A DNA stretch of 64,000 nucleotides from Candidatus Methanoplasma termitum (GCF_000800805.1 NZ_CP010070.1:434001-498000); one strand, 5' to 3'; shown: positions 36,010 to 45,583, numbered from the stretch's first letter. The notes: a model not told the origin generated them from the letters alone. Made by a program: numbers and translations.

Positions 36010-36307
36010 TTAATTCACCTGTCCATATAATACTTGAACTTACTATAACATATACGCTTGGTTCTTATAGTCTTTTTCGTTGAAGTGTATAAAATATGCC
36101 TGTTTGTTTTCCCATGCGCTTTATGCTTCATCTTTCAATGTTAGTCATTTTTTTTGCCGGAAAAACCGATAAATTCTATGTAGTTCAATAATGTTTATTT
36201 AGGAAAACAATAACTATAGGAGAAGGACTGGGGGGTGCGTATGTGCAGTTCAGTGGTAGATGGAACATTTGTGTTCTATATTCCATCGCATCAAGTGGGG
36301 GGATAAT
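36010..36307 (+). promoter_or_regulatory. promoter and leader of the second surface protein
   Basis: About 300 bases with AATGTTTATTTAG (about 36189-36201) as a possible TATA box, an ACTGGGGGGT leader motif at 36228-36237 like those before the other surface genes, and a GTGGGGGGAT Shine-Dalgarno directly before ATG 36308. Confidence 0.4.
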
Positions 36308-38926
36308 ATGAAAAAACGGATCACATCTATTGGCTCCAATAATAAAAAAACGAGCCTGCTCCTGCTGATAGCAGTTGTAACTTTTGCGGCGGTCATTTTT
36401 CCTGCGTTCAATCAGTCTTCTGAAGCAGCCGCAGGTCAATTTTATAATGAGAATAATGTACTCGAAGACCTGCCGGATGTGATGATCGAACTCACCGGCA
36501 CCGAAACGACCCTGAACGGCGGAACAACGGATTATGTCACGTACTATGTAAGCCACAACATCTCATACACTTCAATCTGTTCCATCCAAGGCAAGGTCCG
36601 TATCATCATCGATGACGGATGCACAATGACCGTACCGAACAACTCCAACGGCGGCGTGCAGGTGAAAGCCGACAGCACCCTGTCTGTTTGCCCGAGAGAA
36701 GATAGAACCGGTCTTTTGTATTCAACAGGCGGAAATACGATTAAGCTTACAGGCGCTCAAAGCACTCTGATCAACGTAGCCACAATAAAAAATGATGAAA
36801 ATAGCTATGTTGGGAGGGGGGCAATAGCATGGACCGTATCTCTCTCCAACATTTCAGTTACCAACTATGGTATTATCCAGGGCCCTAACGGCTTTTATAT
36901 TAGCTGCTTTGTAGTATCGACAGTTTACAACTACGGCGAGATAATCGGCACCAAAAAGAGCGGCATCTACGATCCCGGTGTGGTCTATAACTACGGTACG
37001 ATCGAAGGCGCCGATTCGGGTATTTACTCTGCCGGTGCCCTAACGGTCACGAATGACGGCACCATATACGGCGTGAATTATGGAATAATGTGTACATCGA
37101 ACGGAGGAATCAGGACCTTCATCAATTACCAGAACGGCACTATCGAGGGCGGAAACATTGGTATAAATGTCGAAACGGCGGGAGCAAAAATAGAGAATGA
37201 CGGTATAATCACCGGTTCGAACATCGGCATTAATAACGGATATAACATCACTCTTATCAACAACAACACAATAAACGGAAATGTCTCTCTCGCCGGAACG
37301 AACACGATCTCGTTCGGTGCCGGAAGTAAGATCAACGGCAACTTCTCGACAACCGCAGGCTACAAACTGACCTTTACGGGTACACCGGGCGATGATCTCA
37401 CATATGCGACCATTACCGGTAAGACCGACCTGACCAACGATATATCCAACGTATTTTTCGGCGATGACTGGGTCGTTCCTCCGGTATTGCATGCTAGGGA
37501 CAAGATCGTTCTCATAGGCGGCGGAACAATAGCAAACAGTCCCGCATCAAAAGCATATTCGGCCGGAGGGTATGATTTCGATGTATCGGTGGAGAATGGG
37601 AACAAACTCGTCGCAATACCTCGTTTGATAGAAATTGCGCTGAAAGATAGTGATACCAGCGCAATATTCGACAGTGCAAACCCATATGATTTTGCCACAG
37701 AAACGCAGGGTTACACTCCAAAGGTCCTGAATGTCACAGTAACCAACATCGGAAATGCAGGCACAGGTGCCCTGTCGATAACGACCGCAGGTGCAAACAA
37801 AGAGGATTTCTTTGTCTCTTTGAACAGTGTTTCAAACATAGGGCCGGGAGAAAACTATTATTTCACGGTCACACCCAGTGCCGGCCTTTCTCCCGGAACA
37901 TATACAGCAACAATTACTGTCGGACCGGCTGCCGGGAACGCCAAGGCTGTCAACTCTGTAAGTTTCACCGTAAGCTTTACGGTAAACTCTGCAGGCCCGA
38001 CAGGGAAAGATAAAAATTACATCATCGAAGCGACCTCAGACACGGGATCCACCATAACTCCGAGCGGAGAGATCGTTGAGCTGCAGGGCGCCACCCAAAA
38101 CTTCTTCTTCAAGGCGAAGGACGGTTACACCATAACCGAGGTAATGATAGACGGTTACATCAGCTTGACACCGGCTGAGATAGCCGGCGGAACATACACC
38201 TTCACCGGCGTGATGGCCGACCACAAGATCGAAGTGAAGAGCACGTTAAACTCAGGAGACAGCGGCGGCAAGGGCGAGAAAGGTAAGACCTATACCGTAA
38301 CAGCGACCGCCGACCCCGGCTCCACAATAACTCCGAGCGGAAAGGTCTCGGTGCAGGCAGGCAACGATCAGGCGTTCACCTTTGGGGCAAAGGACGGCTA
38401 CAAGATAACCGCGGTGTCGATAGACGGCATCTACAGTCTCACACAAGCGGAGATCGACAGCGGATCGTACTCCTTCACCATCGTTATGTCCAACCATACA
38501 ATAGACGTGAAGAGTGCCATATACTCCGGAGGCGACGGCAAAGGAGACGGCGGAGACGGTATGTTGGGTTACACTGATAACAGCAACGTTATCGATAACA
38601 GCAACGCTACAGGTAACAGCGGATTCCCATGGTGGATAATCGGCCTTTTACTCTTACTGATCCTCGCTGTGCTGCTGATATGGTTCTTCCTGTTCTACAG
38701 AAGATATTATGACGTGATAAAAGTTGGAACCTCAGTCACGATCGTCGGTAAAGACAGGGCACACAGGAAGAGCAGATATTCATTCAAAGTAGAGGGAACG
38801 TATTCCGAAGTTTCCTACACGATCGGAGAAGAAGGCGAAAAAAGGATAATTCGCCAAACACCGAACGGAGACTTCTCAATACCGAAAAGAGAGATAACCG
38901 ACACAGTGACAATAGTGGCACACTGA
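36308..38926 (+). CDS. surface beta-helix protein with C-terminal membrane anchor module
   Basis: An 872-residue exported protein. Signal peptide to about residue 40 (LLLLIAVVTFAAVIFPAF). Residues 58-390 hold irregular parallel beta-helix turns of the form YGTIEGADSGIYS and NDGTIYGVNYGIM. An ASH/Hydin-like beta domain follows at about 461-561 (VTNIGNAGTGALSITTAG). Two copies of the GSTITPSG module lie at 568-644 and 659-736, then a short Gly/Asn linker, a transmembrane helix at about 776-798 and a 74-residue charged tail. Helix and tail match the frameshifted gene at 8245 (WFFLFYRRYYDV...HRKS.Y.FKVEG...IPK.EIT). The start at 36308 is fixed by GGGGGGAT. Likely an adhesin or S-layer-associated protein. 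Confidence 0.8.
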   Translation: MKKRITSIGSNNKKTSLLLLIAVVTFAAVIFPAFNQSSEAAAGQFYNENNVLEDLPDVMIELTGTETTLNGGTTDYVTYYVSHNISYTSICSIQGKVRIIIDDGCTMTVPNNSNGGVQVKADSTLSVCPREDRTGLLYSTGGNTIKLTGAQSTLINVATIKNDENSYVGRGAIAWTVSLSNISVTNYGIIQGPNGFYISCFVVSTVYNYGEIIGTKKSGIYDPGVVYNYGTIEGADSGIYSAGALTVTNDGTIYGVNYGIMCTSNGGIRTFINYQNGTIEGGNIGINVETAGAKIENDGIITGSNIGINNGYNITLINNNTINGNVSLAGTNTISFGAGSKINGNFSTTAGYKLTFTGTPGDDLTYATITGKTDLTNDISNVFFGDDWVVPPVLHARDKIVLIGGGTIANSPASKAYSAGGYDFDVSVENGNKLVAIPRLIEIALKDSDTSAIFDSANPYDFATETQGYTPKVLNVTVTNIGNAGTGALSITTAGANKEDFFVSLNSVSNIGPGENYYFTVTPSAGLSPGTYTATITVGPAAGNAKAVNSVSFTVSFTVNSAGPTGKDKNYIIEATSDTGSTITPSGEIVELQGATQNFFFKAKDGYTITEVMIDGYISLTPAEIAGGTYTFTGVMADHKIEVKSTLNSGDSGGKGEKGKTYTVTATADPGSTITPSGKVSVQAGNDQAFTFGAKDGYKITAVSIDGIYSLTQAEIDSGSYSFTIVMSNHTIDVKSAIYSGGDGKGDGGDGMLGYTDNSNVIDNSNATGNSGFPWWIIGLLLLLILAVLLIWFFLFYRRYYDVIKVGTSVTIVGKDRAHRKSRYSFKVEGTYSEVSYTIGEEGEKRIIRQTPNGDFSIPKREITDTVTIVAH

Positions 38927-38935
38927 AAACCTTTT

Positions 38936-39571
38936 TCAATAAATTTTATCTTTTGATACTCTTTTTACAGATTTGCCGCAGAAAGGACACTCGGTACATA
39001 TGGTCTCGAGGCCGTTCTCGTCATCTCCCACCAACTCTGTTCCTTTATAAGTTTCAACGACCCTGAAATGGTCGTCAAGGACCGCGTCATACATCTTTTT
39101 GCAGCATACCGCCTCAACATCCTGGTCGGATATCTCAAGGTTCAGGATCGGCCTGGATCTCAATCTTCTGCTTCTCAGCTCAGATAGTCTGGTATAGATC
39201 CTATCTGCATCATCTTCAGCACCAGGGATGCCCATTTCGGCGGCAAATGCATAATAGAACAGCGCTTCGCGGTCGTTCTGCTCAACGGCAAGACCGCGTT
39301 CATACATTCCTCCAAGGGCATACATCGCTACCGGATCGAGAACCCCCGCGGCCTCGGAGATCATATCGTAAGCTTTTTTCAGATCTCGTTCGACGCCCTT
39401 TCCGTCCAGATACAGGAACCCCATAACTCTTTTTGATGGAAGATGCTCCTCTTCGCAAGCCTTTGTGAGCAGCTCGGCCGCCCTTTTCAGATCCGCATCC
39501 CCGCCATCATTCAGGAGAAGGATAGCTTCATTATACATATCGTCCGGATCGCTGTACTCTCTTTCTTCCAT
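38936..39571 (-). CDS. SEL1-repeat protein with C-terminal zinc knuckle
   Basis: A 211-residue protein. Residues 15-120 form about three SEL1-like helical repeats (ALGGMYERGLAVEQNDREALFYY). The C-terminus has CTECPFCGKSV, a CXXCPXC zinc site. Twelve bases separate it from a larger SEL1 protein upstream, so they form one operon. SEL1 repeats mediate protein contacts; partners are unknown. Confidence 0.75.
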   Translation of the reverse strand: MEEREYSDPDDMYNEAILLLNDGGDADLKRAAELLTKACEEEHLPSKRVMGFLYLDGKGVERDLKKAYDMISEAAGVLDPVAMYALGGMYERGLAVEQNDREALFYYAFAAEMGIPGAEDDADRIYTRLSELRSRRLRSRPILNLEISDQDVEAVCCKKMYDAVLDDHFRVVETYKGTELVGDDENGLETICTECPFCGKSVKRVSKDKIY

Positions 39572-39583
39572 GATCTTCCTCCG

Positions 39584-40474
39584 TTACTCAATCTTGGAAA
39601 GCAGGTCCCTCGCCTCTCCGCTTCCGCTGGATGCGGCGAGTCTGAGCCATTTCATCCCTTCTTCCTCGTCCTTTTCTACCCCGAAGCCGTCAATATAATA
39701 CATCCCGACAAAGTACATCGCGCCTAACATACCGCCGAGCGCCGCTTCCGTGAACCATTTAAAAGACAATTCCGGATCCTTAGGCAGCTCTGCCGACCCG
39801 ACATTGTATATTATCCCGAGCCGCTCCATAGCAAAGACGTCGTTGTTGCCGGCCGCTTTTTCGTACCATTCGGCCGCTTTTTTAAAATCGGACTTTACGC
39901 CCATGCCGCTCTCATAGCATACGCCGGTCTGATATTGGGCGTTTATGTTCCCTGCCGATGCCGCGTTCTTATGGAGTTTGAATGCTTTTGACAGATCCTT
40001 TTCGACACCCAATCCCTCTTGATATAGGAACGCCAGAGAGTTCCTTGCTTCCGAATTGCCTTGTTTAGCGGACTTTCTGAACAATTCGGCGGCTTTTTTA
40101 TAATCTTTTTCGACTTCTACACCGTCCATATACGCTATCCCGAGGAACAACTGAGCATCGCTTATTCCTGCCTCTGCGCCGATCTTTGAATATTCGACGG
40201 CCCTCTTCCTGTCCATTTTTTTGTAATCGCCTGACATGAACATCTTTACCAAAAGAGTCATCGCATCCGGATTCCCTCCCTTGCTTGCTTCTTCGAGCAA
40301 TTCGAATCCATTATCGACATTCTGTTCGATGCCGATGCCGAACAGATTGGCCATTCCCAAAGCATACAACCCGTCCGGATCGCCTTCTTTTGCCATTCTC
40401 TTTACTTCATCCAGATCGGCGTCAAAAGAGCCGTTGTCCGTCTCGAATACAAAATCCTTATTTTTTTCGGGCAC
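39584..40474 (-). CDS. SEL1-repeat (TPR-like) protein
   Basis: A 296-residue soluble protein made of about seven SEL1 repeats of 36 residues (consensus A..G...A...LG..Y..G.GVEKD..KA..W..KAA). It starts at a GTG. It has no signal peptide or enzyme motif, so it is a scaffold or adaptor, first in a two-gene operon. Confidence 0.85.
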   Translation of the reverse strand: MPEKNKDFVFETDNGSFDADLDEVKRMAKEGDPDGLYALGMANLFGIGIEQNVDNGFELLEEASKGGNPDAMTLLVKMFMSGDYKKMDRKRAVEYSKIGAEAGISDAQLFLGIAYMDGVEVEKDYKKAAELFRKSAKQGNSEARNSLAFLYQEGLGVEKDLSKAFKLHKNAASAGNINAQYQTGVCYESGMGVKSDFKKAAEWYEKAAGNNDVFAMERLGIIYNVGSAELPKDPELSFKWFTEAALGGMLGAMYFVGMYYIDGFGVEKDEEEGMKWLRLAASSGSGEARDLLSKIE

Positions 40475-40573
40475 AAGGGTGAATATGCCGTCTGTCTTAT
40501 ATCATTTCACTTCGTTTTTATGGCCCACGCTGAGTGTTCCACTCAATTCAAAATAGGACCTGTACGGTTGGCG

Positions 40574-41893
40574 TCATTCTTTCCTTTTGACGGTCTTCAA
40601 AATATGATCTCTCAGCTTCCAAATGACGTAAAGCGGGATGTAGATCACATTGTCCGTTTTTCCGCTCTTTACGGAAATGGTAACAGCGATTTTTGGATCA
40701 TACCTTTTAATGAATTCCAGAAGGCTTTTTGACTTGTTGCTGCCGGCTTTGACTTCGATCGGGACTACTATTCCGTTGATCTGCGCAACAAAGTCCACTT
40801 CCGCTACGCCTTCAGATCTCCAATAGTACGGTACATCTCCGTTAGAGGCTACCAGTTCATTAAGAACATAGTTCTCCGCAACTGCTCCCCTATACTGACT
40901 ATACTCTTTGTCCTTGCTAAAAATGAAATCTGGTGGAACGCCGGCCATCTTTCTCAGTATCCCAATATCTGCCAGATATACTTTGAAATTTGCATTGTCT
41001 GCGAACATTGACATAGGCACGGCGGGCTGCACGACCTTAATCACCTTGTAAACAAGCCCCGCATTGATGAGCCATTCCAGAGCATCCTCCAGATCCTTTG
41101 ATCGTGCACCGGTCTTCACATGGCCGAATACGAATTTGTTATTGTCCTTTGCCAATTGGCCCGGAATGGATCTCCAGATCAGCGTCAGTTTGGTAAGTGA
41201 TTCCGAAGCGTGTTTTGAGAAGTCCTTCTCGTAGCCTTTTATTATATCTTCAAGTATCGTTTCGACCATTCTGATATCTTTGTTGTTGATCCATGAAGCT
41301 ACCGCTTCAGGCATACCACCCACCAGATAAAAGTAGTCAAGATATGTGTTCAGTTTGTCTGCTATAGGCAATGGGAGCGGCACAGTCGGATCGCTCTTGT
41401 CAATATGCTCTACCAACATGTCTTCTGCGTTCGCGAGCAGAAACTCCCTAAAGTTCATAGGTCTCATCTGTAGCCTGTTGACCTTTCCAACAGGGAACGA
41501 GTACGGTTGGGAGGTCAGCACTCCTAGCAATGAACCCGCGCACGCAATGTGGTATTCCGGAGCGTTCTCATAAAAGGGTTTCAGTGAGGCAATCGCCTGA
41601 TTGCACAGCTGTATTTCATCGAATATCACCAACGTCTTATCTGGTTCGATCTTTTTCATACGGAACAGACCAAGCTGATCTATTATCCTTTTTGGATCAA
41701 GATCCATACTGAAAATGTCATTCAGACGGGGGTTATTATAGAAAGTGAAGTATGCGACGTCCTCGTAGTTCTCCTTTCCGAATTTGTTAAGGATATAAGT
41801 TTTACCGCACTGTCTTACACCTTCAAGGAGCAAGGGCTTGCGATCCTTTCTGTTCTTCCATTCGAGGAGTTTACTGTAGATTTCTCTCTGCAC
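40574..41893 (-). CDS. AAA+ ATPase with DUF4143 domain
   Basis: A 439-residue protein of the AAA_14/DUF4143 type. Walker A GVRQCGKT lies near residue 25, Walker B LVIFDEIQ near 90, and a sensor-like CAGSLLGVL near 118. The C-terminal DUF4143 part ends with a nuclease-like stretch EVDFVAQINGIVVPIEVKAG, whose E-V-D and E-V-K residues resemble a PD-(D/E)XK core. Function in this family is not settled. An IS630 end lies 18 bases before the start, so the native promoter is cut off. Confidence 0.83.
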   Translation of the reverse strand: MQREIYSKLLEWKNRKDRKPLLLEGVRQCGKTYILNKFGKENYEDVAYFTFYNNPRLNDIFSMDLDPKRIIDQLGLFRMKKIEPDKTLVIFDEIQLCNQAIASLKPFYENAPEYHIACAGSLLGVLTSQPYSFPVGKVNRLQMRPMNFREFLLANAEDMLVEHIDKSDPTVPLPLPIADKLNTYLDYFYLVGGMPEAVASWINNKDIRMVETILEDIIKGYEKDFSKHASESLTKLTLIWRSIPGQLAKDNNKFVFGHVKTGARSKDLEDALEWLINAGLVYKVIKVVQPAVPMSMFADNANFKVYLADIGILRKMAGVPPDFIFSKDKEYSQYRGAVAENYVLNELVASNGDVPYYWRSEGVAEVDFVAQINGIVVPIEVKAGSNKSKSLLEFIKRYDPKIAVTISVKSGKTDNVIYIPLYVIWKLRDHILKTVKRKE

Positions 41894-41924
41894 GAAGAGA
41901 TATTATCTATAATCACGAACCTAA

Positions 41925-42455
41925 CTATTTAGACTCATGGTCGATTAAAAAAGTCCTCTTCCATCCTTCAGCATAGCTCATTTTCAGGGATTCTTTCATG
42001 AATGTCTCTTTAACAAACTCCACCAGATGATCTTTGCAGAGAAGGAACATACCGGAGACCCTTGCTTTGACGGTCTTCCATATGAATTCGATCGGATTGA
42101 ACTGCGGAGAATACGGCGGAAGGAAAAGGAACTCGATATTGAGTTCGGCCGCATGGGATCTCACTGCCTTTGTATGATGGATCCTGCCGTTATCCAATAT
42201 CATCAGCACTTTCGTGTTTCCGTTGGCTGCGCGGATCGCATCAAGAAAAGCACACATGTCAGCGCCTTTGGATGATTCCGGGAACAGCACGGAAGAATTA
42301 CCGTTGATCGCATAGAACCCGAATGTGTTGGCGTTCACACGATCGGAGTTCATCTTTCGAACGGGTCTTCCCAACGACCACACTCTTGCGGTGTTTACGC
42401 TGATCCTCTGTGCGGATTCGTCTGCGAACCCCCAGGCGATATCGTTCAGGCTCAC
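41925..42455 (-). CDS. IS630 transposase, DDE domain (frame B)
   Basis: The catalytic half. FADES contains the first Asp, ILDNGRIHHTKAV the second Asp, and PYSPQFNPIEFIWKTVK the catalytic Glu, a typical DDE_3 end. Its own GTG start at 42455 overlaps the stop of frame A, but the frame is open further upstream to the A7 slip site, so it is probably made as a fusion. It ends with TAG, one of very few in this window. Confidence 0.85.
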   Translation of the reverse strand: MSLNDIAWGFADESAQRISVNTARVWSLGRPVRKMNSDRVNANTFGFYAINGNSSVLFPESSKGADMCAFLDAIRAANGNTKVLMILDNGRIHHTKAVRSHAAELNIEFLFLPPYSPQFNPIEFIWKTVKARVSGMFLLCKDHLVEFVKETFMKESLKMSYAEGWKRTFLIDHESK

Positions 42456-42964
42456 AGAGTCCAGCGCTGTTCCGAGTCTTTTTTTAAAATGCCTTCCGCA
42501 TCGGCAGGGCGCCGATAATCGACATCATACGGCTTGGCATGTCTGAATCCCATGGACCTGAGCATGGAACGGATGTGTTTCGGAGTGAATTCGATACCGA
42601 AATGTTCTCTTACGAACGCCCCGGCCTCAACGGTGGTCATCATGTCCCTTGCCACCGCATCCCTGAACCTTTCTTTCTGTTCAAGGGTCATGGCGGAGGG
42701 TCTCCCGCCTCCGTAGTTAGGCATTACGGAATCAATGCCGTTCTCGTTCCAGGAACTCTGCCAATTGTATCCGGTCTGAATGGTTATGCCTTTGATCATG
42801 CACGCTTCCGGGACCGAATATCCAAGATACCTCAATCTGATGAACTCAAGTCTTTCGCCCGCTTTCTTTTGTTTCTTGCTCTCTGCCTCTATCTCTTTCA
42901 GCTTTCCTTCGATGAACTTCAGGTCGACAGGCTTCGAGATCGGTATCAGTTCAATTCCCGCCAT
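42452..42964 (-). CDS. IS630 transposase, helix-turn-helix half (frame A)
   Basis: A 170-residue DNA-binding half with winged-helix/homeodomain-like motifs (RLRYLGYSVPEACMIKGI and FTPKHIRSMLRSMGF). It ends GILKKDSEQRWTL. The A7 run at 42485-42479 (coding strand TTTTAAAAAAAGAC) is a good -1 slip site; slipping joins KKRLGTALDS to frame B with no stop between. The start ATG at 42964 lies 45 bases inside the right end. Confidence 0.8.
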   Translation of the reverse strand: MAGIELIPISKPVDLKFIEGKLKEIEAESKKQKKAGERLEFIRLRYLGYSVPEACMIKGITIQTGYNWQSSWNENGIDSVMPNYGGGRPSAMTLEQKERFRDAVARDMMTTVEAGAFVREHFGIEFTPKHIRSMLRSMGFRHAKPYDVDYRRPADAEGILKKDSEQRWTL

Positions 42965-43037
42965 GAAAGAGATATGAACTTAATCATTCAAATAAGTTAG
43001 GTTCGCAACTATAATTTCTATTTGTATTTTACTGGCA

Positions 43038-43130
43038 TGCATTTTACTAACGAATGTTTTGCAATGTTACTGCATTTTACTAACGAATGTTTGGCAATGT
43101 TACTGCATTTTACTAACGAATGTTTTGCAA
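43038..43130. repeat. 33-base tandem repeat, about 2.8 copies
   Basis: Units at 43038-43070, 43071-43103 and 43104-43130 (partial). Each starts TGCATTTTACTAACGAATG and ends TTTGCAATGTTAC or a one-base variant. It begins 28 bases from the IS630 right end, in the gap before the DUF45 gene. Function unknown. Confidence 0.85.
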
Positions 43131-43194
43131 CAATTTCTCTGAATGTGGATCCGATCAATGGTTGAATTTGTACCATGAGTTTGTGAACGATATC

Positions 43195-43878
43195 TTATCT
43201 GCTGCCGAGAGCTTTGAGATATTTTTCTGCTTCTTCATACTTTGGATATTTTCTTTCTTGCTGACGGAATTCTTTGGAATGAGATCTCTGACCTGGCCTG
43301 TATCCCTGCTTTAGATGGAGCGCTTCGTGATACACCACATAATCCAAGACGAATTCTGGGATCGAGACATCGTCAAGTAAACACGATATACCCACGACCC
43401 TCATCATGGGTGAGCAGAAACCGAACTTCCTTACATTGGGGATCTTTGTCCAGGAGAAGAATGAATTTCCGATGCTGCCCGGATCCAGAAGTCCGGAGTC
43501 AAGCAGCCTGTCCAAGGATTCGATAAGGTTCCTTTCGTTCCCTTCCGGCGATCCCGTAAGGTTCCTGCTTCTTCTGAGATATATCTTTCTTTTACTGTCG
43601 ATGTATTCGTCGGACCTCACCCAATCCAAGTATGTTCTTCCGTATGTGGGTCTTTTTTTCTTTATCGTTCCGATGACGGTCTTTGAAAAATCCGCTATAA
43701 CATCATCCGGTGCGTCGATCAGATAATCGGAGATCCTGATGTCTATCATGTTCCCTGATCTTTTCCAGGTAGCCTGGAACTCTTTCGGGCCGAAGAATGC
43801 GGCATTCCTAAGATCCAGACCATTCTCGGAGACAATAGGGGAGATAAGATCGAACAGTCTCTCATCGTCTTTTTTCAT
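43195..43878 (-). CDS. DUF45/YgjP-like zinc metallopeptidase
   Basis: A 227-residue protein with YHEALHLKQGYRPGQRSH near residue 190: an HEXXH zinc site with a downstream His, as in SprT/WSS1-like DUF45 peptidases. The family is linked to DNA-protein or protein maintenance, but substrate is unknown. Its start overlaps the end of the ygiQ-like gene by 17 bases, making it the last gene of a four-gene operon. Confidence 0.72.
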   Translation of the reverse strand: MKKDDERLFDLISPIVSENGLDLRNAAFFGPKEFQATWKRSGNMIDIRISDYLIDAPDDVIADFSKTVIGTIKKKRPTYGRTYLDWVRSDEYIDSKRKIYLRRSRNLTGSPEGNERNLIESLDRLLDSGLLDPGSIGNSFFSWTKIPNVRKFGFCSPMMRVVGISCLLDDVSIPEFVLDYVVYHEALHLKQGYRPGQRSHSKEFRQQERKYPKYEEAEKYLKALGSR

Positions 43879-45574
43879 ACCCTTTCCCCTTGGATCCCAA
43901 CAGGATATCTTTCTGCTTTTGTTTCGTCTGCATCGAATGTTCAGACTTCAGATTCTTTGTGTTATCGAGGTCCCTTCTTGTGTGATACATCAATGTGGAT
44001 ACGGTAGAGGGTGTGGGAGTGAATATCTGGACCTGTTCGGGGTTGGTCTTCAATTCCCTGTGGACAAAATTGTTCAGTTCTTCCATGTCCTCTTCATAGC
44101 AGCCGGGATGCGCCGCCATGAGATAATAGGTGAGGAATTGGTCCTTTCCTTGTTTTTTATTCGATTCGTCGAACATCTCCTTGAATTTGATAAGGACATC
44201 GGGGCCGGGCTTGCACATAAGTTCCAGAACGTGCGGGACGGTATGTTCGGGAGCCACTTTCAGCTGACCCGAAACATGATTCCCGACTATCCGATCCACA
44301 TACTCAGCGCCTTTCTTTCTGTCAAAGATGACCATGTCGTATCTTATTCCGGAGGCGACCATGACCTTCTTCACTCCCGGTATCTCGGACATCTTCTTCA
44401 GAAGAGCGATCTGCTTTGAGTGGTCTATGGGAAGGTATGGGCACGGCTTCGGATAGAGGCATTTCTTGTCCTTGCAGGCGCCCTTTATGGGCTTGATCGA
44501 ACACTCGATCCCGTACATGTTCGCGGTCGGCCCTCCGACATCGTATATTATGCCGTTGAACCCCGGTCGGGAAGCGATCCTTTCCGCTTCCGATATGATC
44601 GATCCTTCCGATCTGGATATAACGGTCCTTCCCTGGTGAACGGATATCGCACAGAAGGAACATTCGCCGTAGCATCCCCTGTGGGACGTGATGGAGTTCT
44701 TGATGGTATCCATCGCTCTGACCGCTCCCTTCTTCAGATAATACGGGTGCACGGCGTTCTCATAATCCAGAGAGTAGATGCGGTCCAACTCCTCGGATGT
44801 GAGATGTCTCGACGGCGGGTTTTGGATCAGGTACCGATCGCCGTGTTTTTGGAATATCCCTTTGGAAGAGACGGGATCATTGTTCTCATAGAATATCTTA
44901 AAAGCTTTGATGAAATCGTTCTTGTCCTCGGCGCATTTCTCATAGGCGGGCATACCGATATAGCCGCCGGAGGGAGGCTCTTTTCCGATCCTGCATATAC
45001 CCCTTACGTCTGAAATGTCCTTCCCGTCCCTCATCCTCTGTGCAAGTTCCAGATTGGATAATTCAGCCATTCCGTATGTGATGACGTCCGCTTTTGAATC
45101 GAACAATATGCTTCTTCTGACTGAGTCGGACCATGCGTCGTAATGTGCTATTCTCCTAAGGCTCGCTTCGATCCCGCCGAGTACGACAGGCTTGCCCTTG
45201 ATGTATTTCTTTATCAGGTTGGTGTATGCGATGCAGGCGCGGTCCGGACGTCGGTCGTTGATGCCGCCGGGTGTGAAATCATCATCTTTCCTGAATTTGT
45301 TGGTGGGAGTGTAGTTTGCCACCATAGAATCAACCGCACCGGCGGTGACGCTCCAGAACAATCCCGGTTCCCCGAGCCTTGTGATATCCTTATCAGAATC
45401 GATATCGGGCTGGCAGACGATGCCCACTCTGAATCCGTTGTCTATCAGCCAATGTCCGATGACCGCAGCTCCGTTGTAAGAAGAATCGATATATGTGTCG
45501 CCCGAAACTATGATGACGTCAAGGGCTTTCCATCCTCTTTTGTTGACCTCTTTGGGAGTGGTTGGTATGAACAT
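43862..45574 (-). CDS. ygiQ: YgiQ-type radical SAM protein
   Basis: A 570-residue radical SAM enzyme of the YgiQ family. A B12-like N-terminal part (DVIIVSGDTYIDSSYNG) precedes the 4Fe-4S motif GCYGECSFCAI (CX3CX2C) near residue 305, then the conserved DVGGPTANMYG and PEHTVPHVLELM. YgiQ proteins are widespread and have no proven reaction. It is 10 bases from the GNAT gene upstream and overlaps the DUF45 gene downstream. Confidence 0.88.
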   Translation of the reverse strand: MFIPTTPKEVNKRGWKALDVIIVSGDTYIDSSYNGAAVIGHWLIDNGFRVGIVCQPDIDSDKDITRLGEPGLFWSVTAGAVDSMVANYTPTNKFRKDDDFTPGGINDRRPDRACIAYTNLIKKYIKGKPVVLGGIEASLRRIAHYDAWSDSVRRSILFDSKADVITYGMAELSNLELAQRMRDGKDISDVRGICRIGKEPPSGGYIGMPAYEKCAEDKNDFIKAFKIFYENNDPVSSKGIFQKHGDRYLIQNPPSRHLTSEELDRIYSLDYENAVHPYYLKKGAVRAMDTIKNSITSHRGCYGECSFCAISVHQGRTVISRSEGSIISEAERIASRPGFNGIIYDVGGPTANMYGIECSIKPIKGACKDKKCLYPKPCPYLPIDHSKQIALLKKMSEIPGVKKVMVASGIRYDMVIFDRKKGAEYVDRIVGNHVSGQLKVAPEHTVPHVLELMCKPGPDVLIKFKEMFDESNKKQGKDQFLTYYLMAAHPGCYEEDMEELNNFVHRELKTNPEQVQIFTPTPSTVSTLMYHTRRDLDNTKNLKSEHSMQTKQKQKDILLGSKGKGYEKRR

Positions 45575-45583
45575 AACGGCATC

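Larger units (their letters stand above)
41912..43009 (-). mobile_element. IS630 family insertion sequence, complete
   Basis: A 1098-base element flanked by TA on both sides (41910-41911 and 43010-43011), the IS630 target duplication. Terminal inverted repeats ATCACGAACCTAACTATTT and, on the other strand, GTTGCGAACCTAACTTATTT share CGAACCTAACT and ATTT. It holds two overlapping ORFs read by -1 frameshifting. Confidence 0.85.

Noticed and set aside
36260-36307. ATG at 36260 as start of the second surface protein
   Set aside because: The extra 16 residues spoil the signal peptide, and GGGGGGAT is placed correctly for ATG 36308.
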